From Oikopleura dioica (taxonomy: Eukaryota > Chordata > Appendicularia > Copelata > Oikopleuridae), in the NCBI GenBank assembly GCA_907165135.1, contig OU015566.1, forward strand, positions 2,296,501 through 2,360,500: a stretch of DNA of 64,000 nucleotides. The letters are read 5' to 3'. Under the pieces are notes generated by a model, which saw only the letters and a program-made list of their open reading frames with translations, was not told where the DNA came from and made no database searches. This document shows, in pieces, positions 1-11,078 of this stretch (the first letter of the stretch is position 1; every line of letters starts with the position of its first letter). Both the position numbers and the translations under genes were made by a program.

Positions 1-1366
1 CGCCGTGTTTGACTCGCAGTTTCGTTTTCAGTTTTTCTGATGGAAACGTATATTTTGACCTAAAACGTGGATGGAGCGCAGTTTCGCAAAATATAACGGG
101 CTTGGTTTCATGATAATGTTTTTTGCAAAATAAGGATTTGACAAATCAAAACTCGCTATTTTACGAATGCAAAACAGGATAAGCTTTCAATTACAAGTGA
201 TTTTGAGTCAAAATTTCTGACGAATTGAACTTTAAAATATAATTTTTGAGTCAAAAATTAAGACCAAAACCCTCTTTTTGCTATGAATCATAGCCTATGA
301 AGATTGATTTTTGATTTCATATCAAAATTAAAATTCTAGAAAAGTTACTTTGACCCTTAAGTCAAGAGATTGAGGGCGATAGGGTTGATTATTGATAAGA
401 ATCTTGATCCAGCTGTTGGCGTCTGCCTGCATGTCACTATAAAACAGGGTCTGCTGATTTTTTTTTATCAAATTTGAGAATTTTAATGATATGAAACAGA
501 AATAGGACTCGTGTTTTCGTTATAAGTTTTTGCGTTCAGTTTTAAAATGAATTCTTCACTTTTCTCAAGTGTGTCGTTCTTATCTGTTACAGAACTTCTG
601 TGTGTTATTTTTCAAAAATGAAAGAGACATATCAGGTTATCTGCTAAATTTGTATTGTTTTGTTATAAAATCTTTACCATTGTTTTTCTTTACCAATATT
701 TTTTTAAACTGCGATGAAAACAGTAATGAAAACGTCGCAAGTAGCCACAGCAAGCACTTTTCTTAGGTCACGAAAATCGCCCAAAAATGTGATAATCAGG
801 CATTCAGAACTCAAATTCCTTTACTCGAAAACTGGGCAGCTTTTGAATTTCTTTCTCCTGCAAATGCATTTTTTCATCTGCGCCCGAGCGCAATCCGACT
901 GTCAAATGGTTAAGCCGCTGGGTTCAGCTACTAAACCGGGCGGTTTTTGACTAAAACGTGAGTGACACTCGCGCTTAGAGAGAAAAGTCGAAGCAGTAAT
1001 TTTGGTTCAACGGCAAAATAAATATTGCGTCGGAGATTTTTTACTGTTTTTATTAGTTTTTAGACTTTTAATATTTTTTAGATTTCTTATTACGACTTTT
1101 TTTTTGGCCGAATTTTAGGACAGGTGCAGAACGCTTTTGAGAACATACAGTAATAGAAACAGTATTGACAATACTGTACTGTGAAAAGTCTTCAAGAAGA
1201 TAGGATGATCTCATCTTGCTCTAGAAAAAAAGAACATAATTTTTAATAATTAAATTCACTTCATTAATAACCTTAAAAGTCGGTCTGTTGATGAAATTAA
1301 ATAAACAATAAATTATCAATTCAATTATGCTTGAAAAACTGCAAATTGATACTTCAAAAAACATGT
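1..1366. other. No gene recognised
   Basis: AT-rich sequence with short chance ORFs only. I see no conserved protein, no splice-linked exons, and no clear inverted repeat. Two stretches (about 1-70 and 900-960) both contain AAAACGT and short GC-rich words, which could be remnants of a repeat, but nothing firm. Confidence 0.5.
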
Positions 1367-2014
1367 TCAACGAAAAGTTCTTGTAAAGACAAAGTTACCT
1401 TGATAATTTGCAGCTTCGAAAATTGATGAAAATTGCTTCTTTTCGTCTCTTAAATTTCTGTTTTTGGGCTGAGAAAATTCGAAATCTTACGTTCCCGGAG
1501 ATAGAAACTTCGCAATGAGGCTGATATCTGCGAGAATTTTATCATCAAAAGCCTTAAAAATATTCTGGAGCCGATTTTGACGGTACAAAACCTGTTTGAT
1601 TCGGACGGGTTTATCTTCAATTCTAGTTTTTCGCTCATTTTTCAAAAGTTCTTCGGCCATGTTTCCGATGACGCTTTCAATTTCGCCCTCAAGAGAAGAT
1701 TCCATTTTGATCGACTTGGCCTGGGCAAAGAGGAGGTTTTTGTAGTTGTTGATGATTTTGAAGACCAATTTTGTCTTTTCGTACTTGCCAGATAATGACT
1801 TGTCCGAGTGATTGAAATTGCTATTAAATTCGGTTCTGAGATCGATGTGAATATGTCGGCAGCGGTCGATGTTTTCTTTGAGGTTTTTCTCCTCGAAGTG
1901 ATTTTTGAGTTTTTCAGCGACAAAGTGGTTGATTTTCAAAGTGAGGGATTCGATGAGTTTTGGGCGGAAGAATACGCATTCAAGGATGAAGTCCAAAATG
2001 TTGACCAAAGACAT
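1367..2014 (-). CDS. Uncharacterised helical protein, two exons
   Basis: I do not recognise this protein. The first exon (2014 down to 1491) encodes about 174 residues from an ATG (MSLVNILDF) and is rich in Lys, Glu and Leu, suggesting a mainly helical intracellular protein. A GTAAG donor at 1490 and an acceptor at 1458 define a 33-nt intron, after which the frame continues as TNLRDEKKQF and stops at 1367. A GTAACT donor near the end of exon 2 could instead lead to a further exon that I cannot place. An upstream in-frame TGA forbids a longer N-terminus without another exon. No signal peptide or known motif is visible. Confidence 0.45.
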
Positions 2015-2116
2015 GAAGTAGAAGCAGAAAGAATAGGAGAAGATAAGCACAGCTTTTTCGCGCTTTCACTGATGAAAGATATTTTATCAAAGAGATAACC
2101 TGAAAATAAATTTCAG

Positions 2117-2270
2117 ATATATTTGGGTGGCGTCAAAAACCGACAAAAACCTCGTCAAATTTTGCGTGGGCGGCAATTCGGCTGCTGATTTGCTGATTAG
2201 CCAAATCCAGGCTTCTGATTGGTTGAAAATTCCAACGCAAAATTTGTCGGTTCCCGATACCACCCCATAT
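2117..2270. repeat. Short inverted-repeat element (MITE-like)
   Basis: About 154 bp with imperfect inverted ends: the left end reads ATAT-TTGGGTGGCGTC and the right end, reverse-complemented, reads ATAT-GGGGTGGTATCG. A second block (ACCGACAAA and AAATTTTGCGT) is also mirrored inside the arms. It carries no ORF and lies between two minus-strand genes. Confidence 0.5.
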
Positions 2271-2311
2271 TTTTAGCTTCTTTGAAAGTCAAATTTGAAG
2301 CTTTTTTAACA

Positions 2312-3222
2312 TCAAAAATTGATCTGAATGCGATTTCCTATTATAACTTGAATCCATTCCATTGAATAACTCTTTTCATGGAGCACTTCTTCATTGTGCT
2401 CCAAAACAGTCGCCTTTGACAGATTGGCGCTTGGATCGAAATAGGCAAGGCATGGATTGTGATCGAGAAAGACTTGATATACGGAGCAGCGTTCAAAGTC
2501 TGTTTGATTTTCCGTCATCTTGTTACACGAGCAAAAATGCTTTTCCGTCATCGCAAATGCAAGATGACAATGGAGACTCATCATTTGACAGGACTGCATA
2601 ATGTGCTTGGCCTTAGTTGATTTCATTGGGATCACGTGAGCGCATTTGTAGAGGAAACTTCGGGTGATATTGTAGAACTCGTTTTGGCTTGTTATTTCAT
2701 ACGCGTCTGAATCAGTAAGAGACTTTCTTTTGAGGAATTTCAACAAACCGATGCAATTTTTTTGAGTCGAATAAGTATCGAGGATTCTTTTCGTTTCGTC
2801 GGATCCTCCAATACATGTTTCCCTGAAATGTCATGATACTTGATTTCTTTTCTTGGAGCTCACCAATCAAAACAACATTCTCTAAAAGAATAGTTCGTCT
2901 TGAAAAACTCTTGAATTTTTGTCTCTTTAGGAGGATCAACCTTCTCGAAACCCTTGATTTCCTCTGTCGCGGACTCAACAATTGGCGTGCATTTTGCCAC
3001 AGTTCTCGCTTCATTTTTCGTGCAGTCGGTAAAATCAAGCCTCAGAAAATTCGCCACTTTACAGCCTGTTGATGCCGGGTCGTCGCAAATGCAATTAAGA
3101 GGATGCTGCTTTTGAAATATCTCTTCTTTTTGAGCAATTTGGTGGAAATCGATCAGTAGACGATTTTGTTCTTCTTGGCAGAGGAGAACTTTTACCGCTG
3201 TTTGATTTTCATGGTGACAGCT
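2312..3222 (-). CDS. GDNF-receptor/GAS1-like Cys-rich secreted protein (5' end missing)
   Basis: Two exons joined by a 41-nt GT-AG intron (2863-2823) give about 290 residues ending at 2312. Exon 1 opens at an acceptor (TTTTAG) near 3222, so at least one upstream exon with the start and signal peptide is missing. It contains LNCICDDPASTGC followed by a Cys about 13 residues later, preceded by an LLCQEEQNRLL helix. This matches the CxCxDxxC core of GDNF-receptor/GAS1 domains, where helices are locked by disulfides. A second Cys-rich block carries HFCSCNKMTEN and several spaced cysteines. Family role: GPI-anchored or secreted co-receptors of the RET system. I infer membership from Cys spacing alone; another Cys-rich secreted family is possible. 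The upstream exon may lie beyond or within the MITE cluster at 3259-4075. Confidence 0.4.
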
Positions 3223-3258
3223 AAAAAAAGATGTGTTCGTTTTTTACGAAAAAAGAAG

Positions 3259-3679
3259 TACAGTTAATTATGGAATTTTTGGACATTTTTTGTCCCATGA
3301 TTTTCTCAAAAATGTCCAAAAATTCGATACACGCTCCCAAGAAAAATGTCCCAGCCGAATCGCTTAAAAATTTTTTTTTGAGGAAAAACTCGATCATCCT
3401 CTTTTTCCTCCTTCTTCCAAAGACAAAAATATTCTTGGGGAACGAGATAGACCTTTAATTCTATCTTTCTGAAAGAGAAAGTAAAATTTTAAATAAAAAT
3501 AAATTTCAAATCTTATGATATACATATGTAACTGTTTTTTCATTGTAGAATAAAAAGTTTGGCGCAGAAAATGTCCAAAAATTTGATACAAGCACTTTTA
3601 AAAAGTGTCCCAAGAAAACCCCTTAAAATTGAAAAAATGTCCAAAAATTTGATGTCCAAAAATTCCATAATAAACTGTA
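3259..3679. mobile_element. Tc1/mariner-type MITE, copy 1
   Basis: A non-coding 421-bp element bounded by TA (3259-3260 and 3678-3679). The ends are inverted: CAGTTAATTATGGAATTT on the left and the complement (AAATTCCATAATAAACTG) on the right, followed inward by TGGACATTTTT/TGTCCC words repeated in both arms. CAGT ends with TA target duplications are the hallmark of Tc1/mariner derivatives. Short ORFs inside it are by-products of the repeats. Confidence 0.75.
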
Positions 3680-4075
3680 CAGTTATTTTCCTCTTTTGAA
3701 GACATTTTTTGTCCCAAATTTTCGGAAAAATGTCCACAAAAATGGGCAAGGGTTCCCAAAAAAATGTCCCGCCGTAGTGTATTAAAATTTTTTCAAATAT
3801 AAGTTTTTCTGGAAAAATGGCGAATTTCATCCTCGAAACGCCTTTCTCTTGCTTATGTTTATCTTTTTTCGACAGATTTAAATGCTTTATTCCTTCATTT
3901 CTTGAAAATAACCCTTGATTTTTGAAAATAGGCCATTTTTGCCTCTAAAATTTTCTAGTCAGGGAAAATGTCCACAAAAGTGGAACATTATCTTTGCAAT
4001 AGTGTCCCACGGAAACCCCTTAAAATGAAGAAAATGTCCACAAACTTGGGGTCCACAAAAGAGGAAAAAACTGTA
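3678..4075. mobile_element. Tc1/mariner-type MITE, copy 2 (diverged)
   Basis: It starts at the same TA that ends the previous element and closes at TA 4074-4075. The left end is CAGTTATTTTCCTCTTTTG and the right end is CAAAAGAGGAAAAAACTG, with internal GACATTTTTTGTCCC and AAATGTCCAC words as in copy 1. The outer 20 bp differ from copy 1 after CAGTTA, so this is a related subfamily, not a recent duplicate. Confidence 0.7.
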
Positions 4076-4433
4076 CTTGTGGGGACACGAGTCATAAAAA
4101 TGCTCTTCCTTGATTTCATTGCCGATTTTCGATGAAAAAGAAAGAAAAAGCGCTTCGCAAACTATTGTTACATTGACCATCTTTGATGGAATTCTTTCCT
4201 TCCAGCCGATTTATGTACGAAATCGAAATGGAGGGACAAAGCAGCAATTTGTCAAATTTTGACGCGCAGCTTTCCACATTTTGCTCGATACCAATTGCCA
4301 ATTGGCAAATGGGAGCATGGCAACTCTATCGACTTACTATCCGGCTCGGAAAACACCTTCCATAAATACTCACACTTCATTTTTTCCGATTATGTTTTGC
4401 GAAAAAGAAATTTTTACCTTTTGAGTCAGAAAA

Positions 4434-4555
4434 ATGGGCGAATCAAAAAGAGGAAAATCCGGAAAATCTGACAAAAATGACGGTAAATTTTCAATCTTTT
4501 TTCGAAAAAATTTTTTTGTGAAAAATAATTTTTAGTCTTCCTTGATATCACATGA
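4434..4555 (+). CDS. Possible micro-gene, 22 codons (doubtful)
   Basis: A CAG acceptor-like site immediately precedes an ATG encoding MGESKRGKSGKSDKND. A good donor (GTAAAT) follows, a 53-nt intron ends in TTTTTAG, and the frame then stops after FLDIT. The composition (Lys, Ser, Gly) is protein-like and the splice sites are good, but 22 codons prove nothing. It may be the first exon of a longer transcript or noise. Confidence 0.2.
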
Positions 4556-5055
4556 CTACTTTTAAGAAAGCCCAAACCATACAGTATATTTACAGTAAAC
4601 TCACTCTCTCTCTTTCCTAACTCGCGTCTGATCAGAATCTCCGTGGAAACCAAACAAACGTAATTTCATTCATTTTTCACCATTTTCGTGAATTTTTTTT
4701 ATTTCCCCTTTGTCTCCGTAAAATTAAATATACATCGCGGGCGATAGGAGATTAGGGTTAACTCGAGAGATACAGATAAGAAAGTGCTAAAAAAAGAGGT
4801 TTTTAAAAAATGAAGAGACCGACAGCTGGTTTTAAAAAGCGAGAAGTTTTAGAAAAGAGTTGCAAAATTATGATTTCGAGGAAGAAAAAACAGTAAAAGA
4901 AAAATGAATGCTGCGTGGATTGAAAGAGATAAATTTGATATCCTGCTGCGTCAGCTTTTCAAGAAAGACGGGACAGATTCTATTCAGTGTTTTGTTTTCT
5001 TCATAAACGCGGGATTATTTTATTTCGTAAAAATAGATTTTGCAACTAAGAGACA

Positions 5056-7801
5056 ATGGCTGTCGGACCGGGCTCAACTATTGCAGGAATTCCAGAAGAT
5101 ATCAGGTAATTTCAAACTAGGAATCCCAAGAGGACTCTTAAAACGAATATAAAACAACTGTCATTGAATAACTGCCCTGAAATTTCGAGAATGAAAAAGA
5201 AAATTAAAAATTTTGGTGTCCTTAAAATCGTGCTCTAGAAATCACATAACAATTACCGGCGAATCAGCTTCTGTAACCTTCGACACCCTCTCCCGCAAAA
5301 AATTCCCTCCAGAAATTTACGACAATGAAGAGCTCACGCCAAAAACCGAAGAAGTCCGCATGCCTTACAATGTCATCAAAAAAGTCCCGAACGGCATTGG
5401 AAAAGTCTCAAAGTTAAGAAATCTCGAGCTTCAAGGAAATGACATTAAAAAGATTCCCAAGTCTGTCGGGAAGCTCAAACATCTCAGGTACTCTTTCAAA
5501 GGGAGATTTCATGAATCATTATCTGTAGCAAATTCGACATGTCAAAAAACAAAATCAAATCTGTCCCGCGCTCAATATCAAAAGCAAACAACTTGGAAAC
5601 AGTAAATTTGAACAACAACGATCTTCGAAAGCTTCCACCAAAAGTTGGTCAAATTGGTCGACAATTGAAGATTCTAAATGTTTCTGGGAACAGTCTGAAG
5701 AAACTACCAAAGTCAGTTTATGTTCTGAGAGGAGCAGTAAACGCCGCGGACAATAAAATTTCATCGCTTCCAGCAGGTTTTCGAGTCGAAAAATTGATTT
5801 TCTTAAACAATTCTTTAGTGACATCAACAAAGAAAACAAAGCCAACAGTAGAAGCACTGTATTTGGCGAACAATGACATCGAAGAAATCCCCGAAAGCTA
5901 TTCCAAGCTCATGTATCTTCTTGAACTGGATTTGGCGAACAACAAGGTCGCATCACTCCCATCAACGATCGGCAACATCAATTATCTGACGAGTCTCGAT
6001 TTGAGAAACAACGAAGTCTTCGAGTTACCGGAAGATTTTGGTCGGCTCAAGTTTTCATTGCAGTACTTGAATCTTTCCGGAAACAAATTGGAGAACCTGC
6101 CTGACTCGGTCGGGACATTGGGGCATTTAGAAGAACTGAACTTGTCAAAAAATCAAATTCCGTCGATTCCAGAGTCGATTTCCGGCTGTAGACGACTCGT
6201 GAAATTTGACATTTCTCAAAATCTTCTCGACTCGTGCAATTCGCTCTCTGGCCTCGCCGCTCTAGAAATCGCAAATCTTTCGTCAAACAGCATCAGCGAA
6301 ATAGCGGAGCTGGAGCTAGAATCAATTCAAGAAATCGACTTATCAAAAAACGAGCTGACTTCAATCCCATCAAACTTCGGCACTCTCGGTCGATTAAAAA
6401 AGCTGATTCTTTCGCACAATCAACTTGTTGAATTCCCCGATTTTCTCGGGAAGGAGAATCTGTTGGAGAGTTTGGACTTGAGTTCGAACAAAATTGAAGG
6501 AGTGGTCAAGTTTGACTTCCAAAATATCAGAATGCTCGATGAACTGATTTTGGCAGACAATGAAATAACAGCTTTGAATGCGACAATAAACAAGCTTGAG
6601 TACATCAGACATCTCGGTAAGAAAAAAAAATCTCTTCTCAAAGAAAAAAATTTCAGACATCTCGGGGAACAAAATGACGCTTTTCTTCCCGATTTCGCCG
6701 ACACTGAAATCTTTTAACGGCTCTAACAACCCTTGGAAAGTCGATGCTCCTCAATACCCAAGTCATTACACTTCCTTCATTCTCCCTATCATTGGTGCCT
6801 GTGAGCAGCTTGAAACTCTCAAATTATCCAGTTGCGGTCTTGGTTAGCTCACTTCATCGCTTCACTTCTTTAATTGATTTCTAGAGACGCTGGACGAGTT
6901 CATTGTCAAGTTATTGTTCCTCCAACACATCGACTTTTCAAACAATAATCTGTCAGAAATATCAACCGAATTGATCAACCGATGGAGATATTTACGAACA
7001 GCAAATCTGTCAAGGAACCAACTTTCATCGCTGCCAAAAGGAATCAGAAATATGCAGCATCTTGGAAAACTCGATCTCAGGAAAGTGGCCAGAGATCAAT
7101 ATTCGTGAGTTTTTCTTGAATTTTTGAGCCGTTTGAAAGCTTCAATAAATTCACTGAGTTCAATGAAAACTTCAAGATTCTCAGAGCTCTAACAGAACTC
7201 AGACTCAATAACAATCAGATTTCGACTTGCCCAAAGAATTTCGGCGAGCTCAAATCTCTTCGACTTGTCGATTTGTCACACAACGAGATTGAAGAGCTTC
7301 CTTCAGAACAGCTCGATACTATCAGGTAAATAAGGGTCTCTCTAGCTTTTTATCAAATGATTCTAGCTCTCTGCATATTCTAAAAGCGACAAATAACAAA
7401 ATCACTGTCTTCCCCGAAAATCTCCAACATCTGCGGCTTCAAGAAATCGACCTTTCTGAAAACGAAATTAAGGAGCTCCCCACCGCTATTCGCAATGTAG
7501 GCGTATCTCCAATGAGGCTTTTATTTTATAATATTCAGATGAAAACTGTAAGAAAAATGAACCTGCAAAACAATGCACTCGAGCTGATTCCTGATCAAAT
7601 TGAAAAAATGGCGAGTTTGCGGCATTTGAATATCGAAGGAAATTTCTTGAGATTCTATCCAAAGGTCTGTTAATGATATCTTTTTTGGATAAACAGAATT
7701 TCTAGTGCTTTGCGAGTGGAATGTCAAAATGCGAGATCCTGAAAGATAACCAAAGATCGAAACGAAAACCTTTAGCTGATCTTCCTGAAGACAATAAATA
7801 A
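5056..7801 (+). CDS. Leucine-rich-repeat protein, LRRC40-like
   Basis: A cytosolic LRR protein built almost entirely of 22-24-residue repeats of the LxxLxLxxNxIxxLP type (for example LEELNLSKNQIPSIP). No signal peptide or membrane segment is seen. I start it at ATG 5056 (MAVGPGSTIAG), just downstream of an AG that could serve as a spliced-leader acceptor. The frame runs through eight small GT-AG introns (5106-5238; a 43-nt intron after KLKHL; a 38-nt intron at about 6617; then near 6841, 7105-7184, 7326, 7498 and 7665). It stops at 7799-7801 with AATAAA overlapping the stop. The C-terminal LRHLNIEGNFLRFYP and the lack of any other domain resemble LRRC40; Ras-suppressor or SHOC2-like LRR proteins are alternatives. 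Confidence 0.7.
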
Positions 7802-7993
7802 ACAAATGTCTCATTCGCTTTGCCTTTAAATCCTGGGCTGATGAATTTTCTTCTGAAAATTTCGAAATATTATATTTCTAAGAGCAAGCCCAAGACGGGA
7901 GTTTTGATAATAATAGATAAATCAATCGGAGTCAAGCGCCATTGACGGACATATTAAATTTTATTATTCCGAATTTTTCTAAGAGAAAAGAAG

Positions 7994-9359
7994 ATGAAGC
8001 TAGCACCATGCCTTCTCTCAGGAATTCTAGCTGCTCCGCCGCCGGTGATTTATTACACGGAAAGTAAAGAGAAAATATAATCCTATGGCAAATTTTTATT
8101 TTGAGACATCGTCGAGATGACGAATTTTCTTCCTGATCCGAAGATAAAAATCGGATATGAAATGTCTTATGAATGGATATTCAAATTTTTTCCATCATCA
8201 TTTTCATAAGAATATTCATGATAAAAATCAATGAAGAAGATTTTTTTCATTTATTTTTTTTTGCAAATTTGAAAATTCAAAAAGCGATCAGTCGAGCGAA
8301 TGTGGAACAACCAGCTTCGAGAAATCCTTCCCGGCGTCGAAGATGTCAATCTCGCCTTGATCGGTGATAACGTCGCCGACAATGTCGATGTTGAACCCTG
8401 GATATACTACTTTGTCATCCAAATCGTCTTTGACGAGGCTAAGTGGACGGCAGATGTTCTAGATAAGGTCAGAGCAGTTTTTCCAAACTCTGCAGGTCGA
8501 GATGATGAGGTCTTTTACAATGCGATGGTGGCAAATCCCGACTTGGTTTTGGTCGAAGATCAGATGATCAACACCGAGGTAAGAATCATCACCACCATTC
8601 ATAAACGCTTCTTTTTCTAGAACTGCAAAAGCGAGGAAAAAGAATGCCGCAAGATTGACGTCGTTCAAGAATTCTGCTTCACCAACTCTTATTACTTCTT
8701 CGATGTCACCAACGAAGCAGCTCTCGAAGAAGCCAAAGCAGATTTCTCATCCGACTTCGAAGCTGGTTTCGAGTCCTACAGAACCAACGCAACTATTTCA
8801 TCGGAGAACACCGTGAATTTTTATGAAAGCAACTTCAACGGAAAATTTACTTTTGAAGTGACTTCGATTACTGATATCAGTGAAAAGGTCTCTACTTTCC
8901 AGAGCAAGTCGAATTTCAACGAAGCTGGGATTGATGGACCGGATACTCATATTTCTGGACAAACTTATTACAAGAAACGATTTCAAAATCAATGATTTTT
9001 TCGGCAATTTTTTGAGAATCGTTTGATAGAAAGAAATTTGGGTGAACAAATTCCGAACTTGCGCCGTCTTCCATCAATATTTCGAAGAACAGTTTGGTAA
9101 TGACGTCAAGGGTGCATACTACTGGAAGAACAATGCAAACAACTATCTTGAGGATCACCTGGACAATTTGAACATCAAAGAGGAAGAGTTCAACTTTGAG
9201 TTCAAATGCGTTGCTCCTGATTGCGAGCCATTTACGACGACAACGACGACAACAACAAGTATGATCACCGTTTATTTATTCATCCTCAAAAAGAACAGAA
9301 ATGAAAATATCTTTTATCAAGCTAGTTCAAAAGGAATTCCATTGCCAACTCCGTTATGA
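7994..9359 (+). CDS. Secreted protein with Thr-rich tail
   Basis: Exon 1 (7994-8063) encodes a short hydrophobic leader, MKLAPCLLSGILAAPPP. A phase-1 intron leads to 8292, where the frame reads WNNQLREILPGVEDVNLALI and continues through a small GT-AG intron at 8579 into NCKSEEKECRKID. The body is acidic with few cysteines and resembles no family I know. To reach the final exon (9030-9359: KEIWVN... then CVAPDCEPF and eight Thr) the frame needs a non-canonical intron ending at TTGATAG (9029); the only in-phase donors are GA dinucleotides (for example 8941). A last GT-AG intron after the Thr run is a multiple of three and may be retained. The stop lies inside the last exon of the opposite-strand oxygenase. 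Confidence 0.5.
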
Positions 9360-10560
9360 AGAACTTCTTCTTTGGGGAAAAATTTGAATTTCGGGTTTTC
9401 AGTGATTTCGTCGTATTCGCCATGACGGCCGCTTGTTTTGGCGGAAAACTCGCCGTAGTTTTTGTATTTTTTATCTGTCCAGTTTTTCTCGGAGCGGAGA
9501 ATTTTGAGAAACGAGGTGTTTGAGAAACAGGGCTCGACAAACATTGGCGCCGAATATCTGAAATTAGAAAAAACGATTGAATTTTCGGTTGAACCTGTTT
9601 TCGCCAAGATCCATGACTCGATGAAGCGTCGCAGGAAGCTTTCCTTCTGTAATTTCCTCAATCATACTTCCCAAGTTGACAATCAGCGTATTTTTCACCG
9701 GGCGAACCCAGACCCAAGTGTTCTCCTTGTTTCGGACTTGGAGACCATAATTTTCAAAGGTGCTCAAAAGAGTGAGCAGAGAGGAATCAGAGTGTTCTGG
9801 GGTCGAAATCGGGATGTCTTTGTCCGAAAGATTTGAAATTTTTCCTTTTGGCGGGTAGTGTAGGAGGCGAAAAGTGCTAGAAATTGTTGAGAAAAAATGA
9901 TTTTTCGATGTTACCTGAGATGTTGGTCTGTTTGGTTTTCAAAGAAAAAGTCAGTAAAATAACTTTCTTCAACGCCGATTCCGATCGCGAGAAATCGCAA
10001 AATCAATAAAGCGCAGTCATGATAAATTCGATAAAACTTGTCCACTGTCCTGCCAAATTCTTCATGAGGGTAGCAGTTCTTTTCTTTCGTGAATTTTTCA
10101 TAATCAGGGGCATTTTCCGGCGGTTCCACGATCGAGTCGTTGCCAAAATCAGTTTGTTCTTTAAAAACAGGAAGATTTTTCACTAGCGGCATGTATCCCC
10201 TTATTCTATTCTCAAATGAATCTTCATGAAAGATGATTTATCGAGAATGCCTTGAGAATGTCCTGTATTCATTTTTGTTTTCAGCATGAAATCTTTTCAG
10301 GGCCAATTTCATCTTTTCTTCTTTTGGCCGACCGTAGTAAAATTTAATTGCATCGAGAAGTTCCTTGTCCTCGAAATCTAACAGAAAAATAATCTCCAAA
10401 AGCAAGTCGATCTCTTGCCTGGAATATCAACGAGTCTCAAAAAGCCAACCTTCTGAAATTCCTCGACAATTTCTTTCCCAAGCGCAGCGATTTCATCATA
10501 ATTATCAGTCGAGGAAAGCTTTGAAAAAGAAAAGGATTTGAGTTCAGTGACTTCTGCCAT
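9317..10560 (-). CDS. 2-oxoglutarate/Fe(II)-dependent oxygenase (isopenicillin N synthase-like)
   Basis: The order of motifs is that of the IPNS/plant-type dioxygenase superfamily. There is an N-terminal DIOX_N segment (EEFQKVGFLRLVDIP), then LLHYPPKGK. The iron ligands His and Asp are in PEHSDSSLLTLL and the distal His in TLHRV, and the 2-oxoglutarate-binding Arg and Ser lie in RYSAPMF. Such enzymes hydroxylate or desaturate small molecules in the cytosol; the substrate cannot be told. Five exons: intron 1 is GC-AG (CCAG|gcaaga), intron 2 is GA-AG (10262-10200) and the last two are GT-AG. Without those non-canonical splices the conserved frame breaks. The start is ATG 10560. The last 43 nt of coding sequence are antisense to the end of the neighbouring plus-strand gene. 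Confidence 0.85.
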
Positions 10561-11078
10561 TTTTAATTCAGAAATGATGCTGGGTCAAATTCAGACGGAG
10601 AATTCTGCATGGGAAAACAACATCTGTCGGCTGTTTATTGAACTTGTCTATAGATTTTGAAATTCTTGGATTTAAGGATTTCCTTGAAACCCTTGCCCTA
10701 ACCCTAACCCTAACCCAAACCCTTCTGCTTAGGGTCTCAATCTTATGACAACCCCCATAAGTTCATGATAAGTTTGTTTGATCAATATCAGCCAGATTCG
10801 TCTACTGACCCGTGAGGCTAATCCGGGATCGAGGATGTTCGATCGGGAGCATATGTGACACAGAGTGAGAGCACAATACAGATTTGATTTCGATGAATAA
10901 TTTCGAGTCCATCTGTTTGACGCAAGGCGCAAATAATAATCGTACGTTTGGGAGCACATTTTCGGTTCATGCTTTATTAACTAGCGCAGACTCGTTATTT
11001 TTTGCACTCTGTATGAACACACGGGTATAATCAACATTACAACAAATTAAGAGAAATTATGGAATAAAACAACAGCTA
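10561..11078. other. Intergenic region with telomere-like repeat
   Basis: No convincing gene. A minus ORF at 10729-10959 has no splice support or recognisable motif. The stretch contains the CCCTAA repeat annotated separately. Confidence 0.5.
10696..10716. repeat. Short interstitial telomere-type repeat (CCCTAA)n
   Basis: Three and a half perfect units of CCCTAA, the complement of the chordate telomere unit TTAGGG. Single or double TTAGGGTTA words occur elsewhere in the window (about 4755, 22291, 23403, 51086 and 62706). This is a short internal array, not a chromosome end. Confidence 0.8.

Noticed and set aside
569-950. Two overlapping short plus-strand ORFs
   Set aside because: They overlap in different frames, have AT-driven composition and no splice sites, motif or upstream signals.
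3394-3830. ORFs with repeated LDIF/KFLDIF words
   Set aside because: They are translations of the MITE inverted repeats at 3259-4075, not proteins.
10696-10716. Telomere end or recent chromosome fusion
   Set aside because: Only three and a half CCCTAA units, not arranged head to head, with normal genes on both sides.
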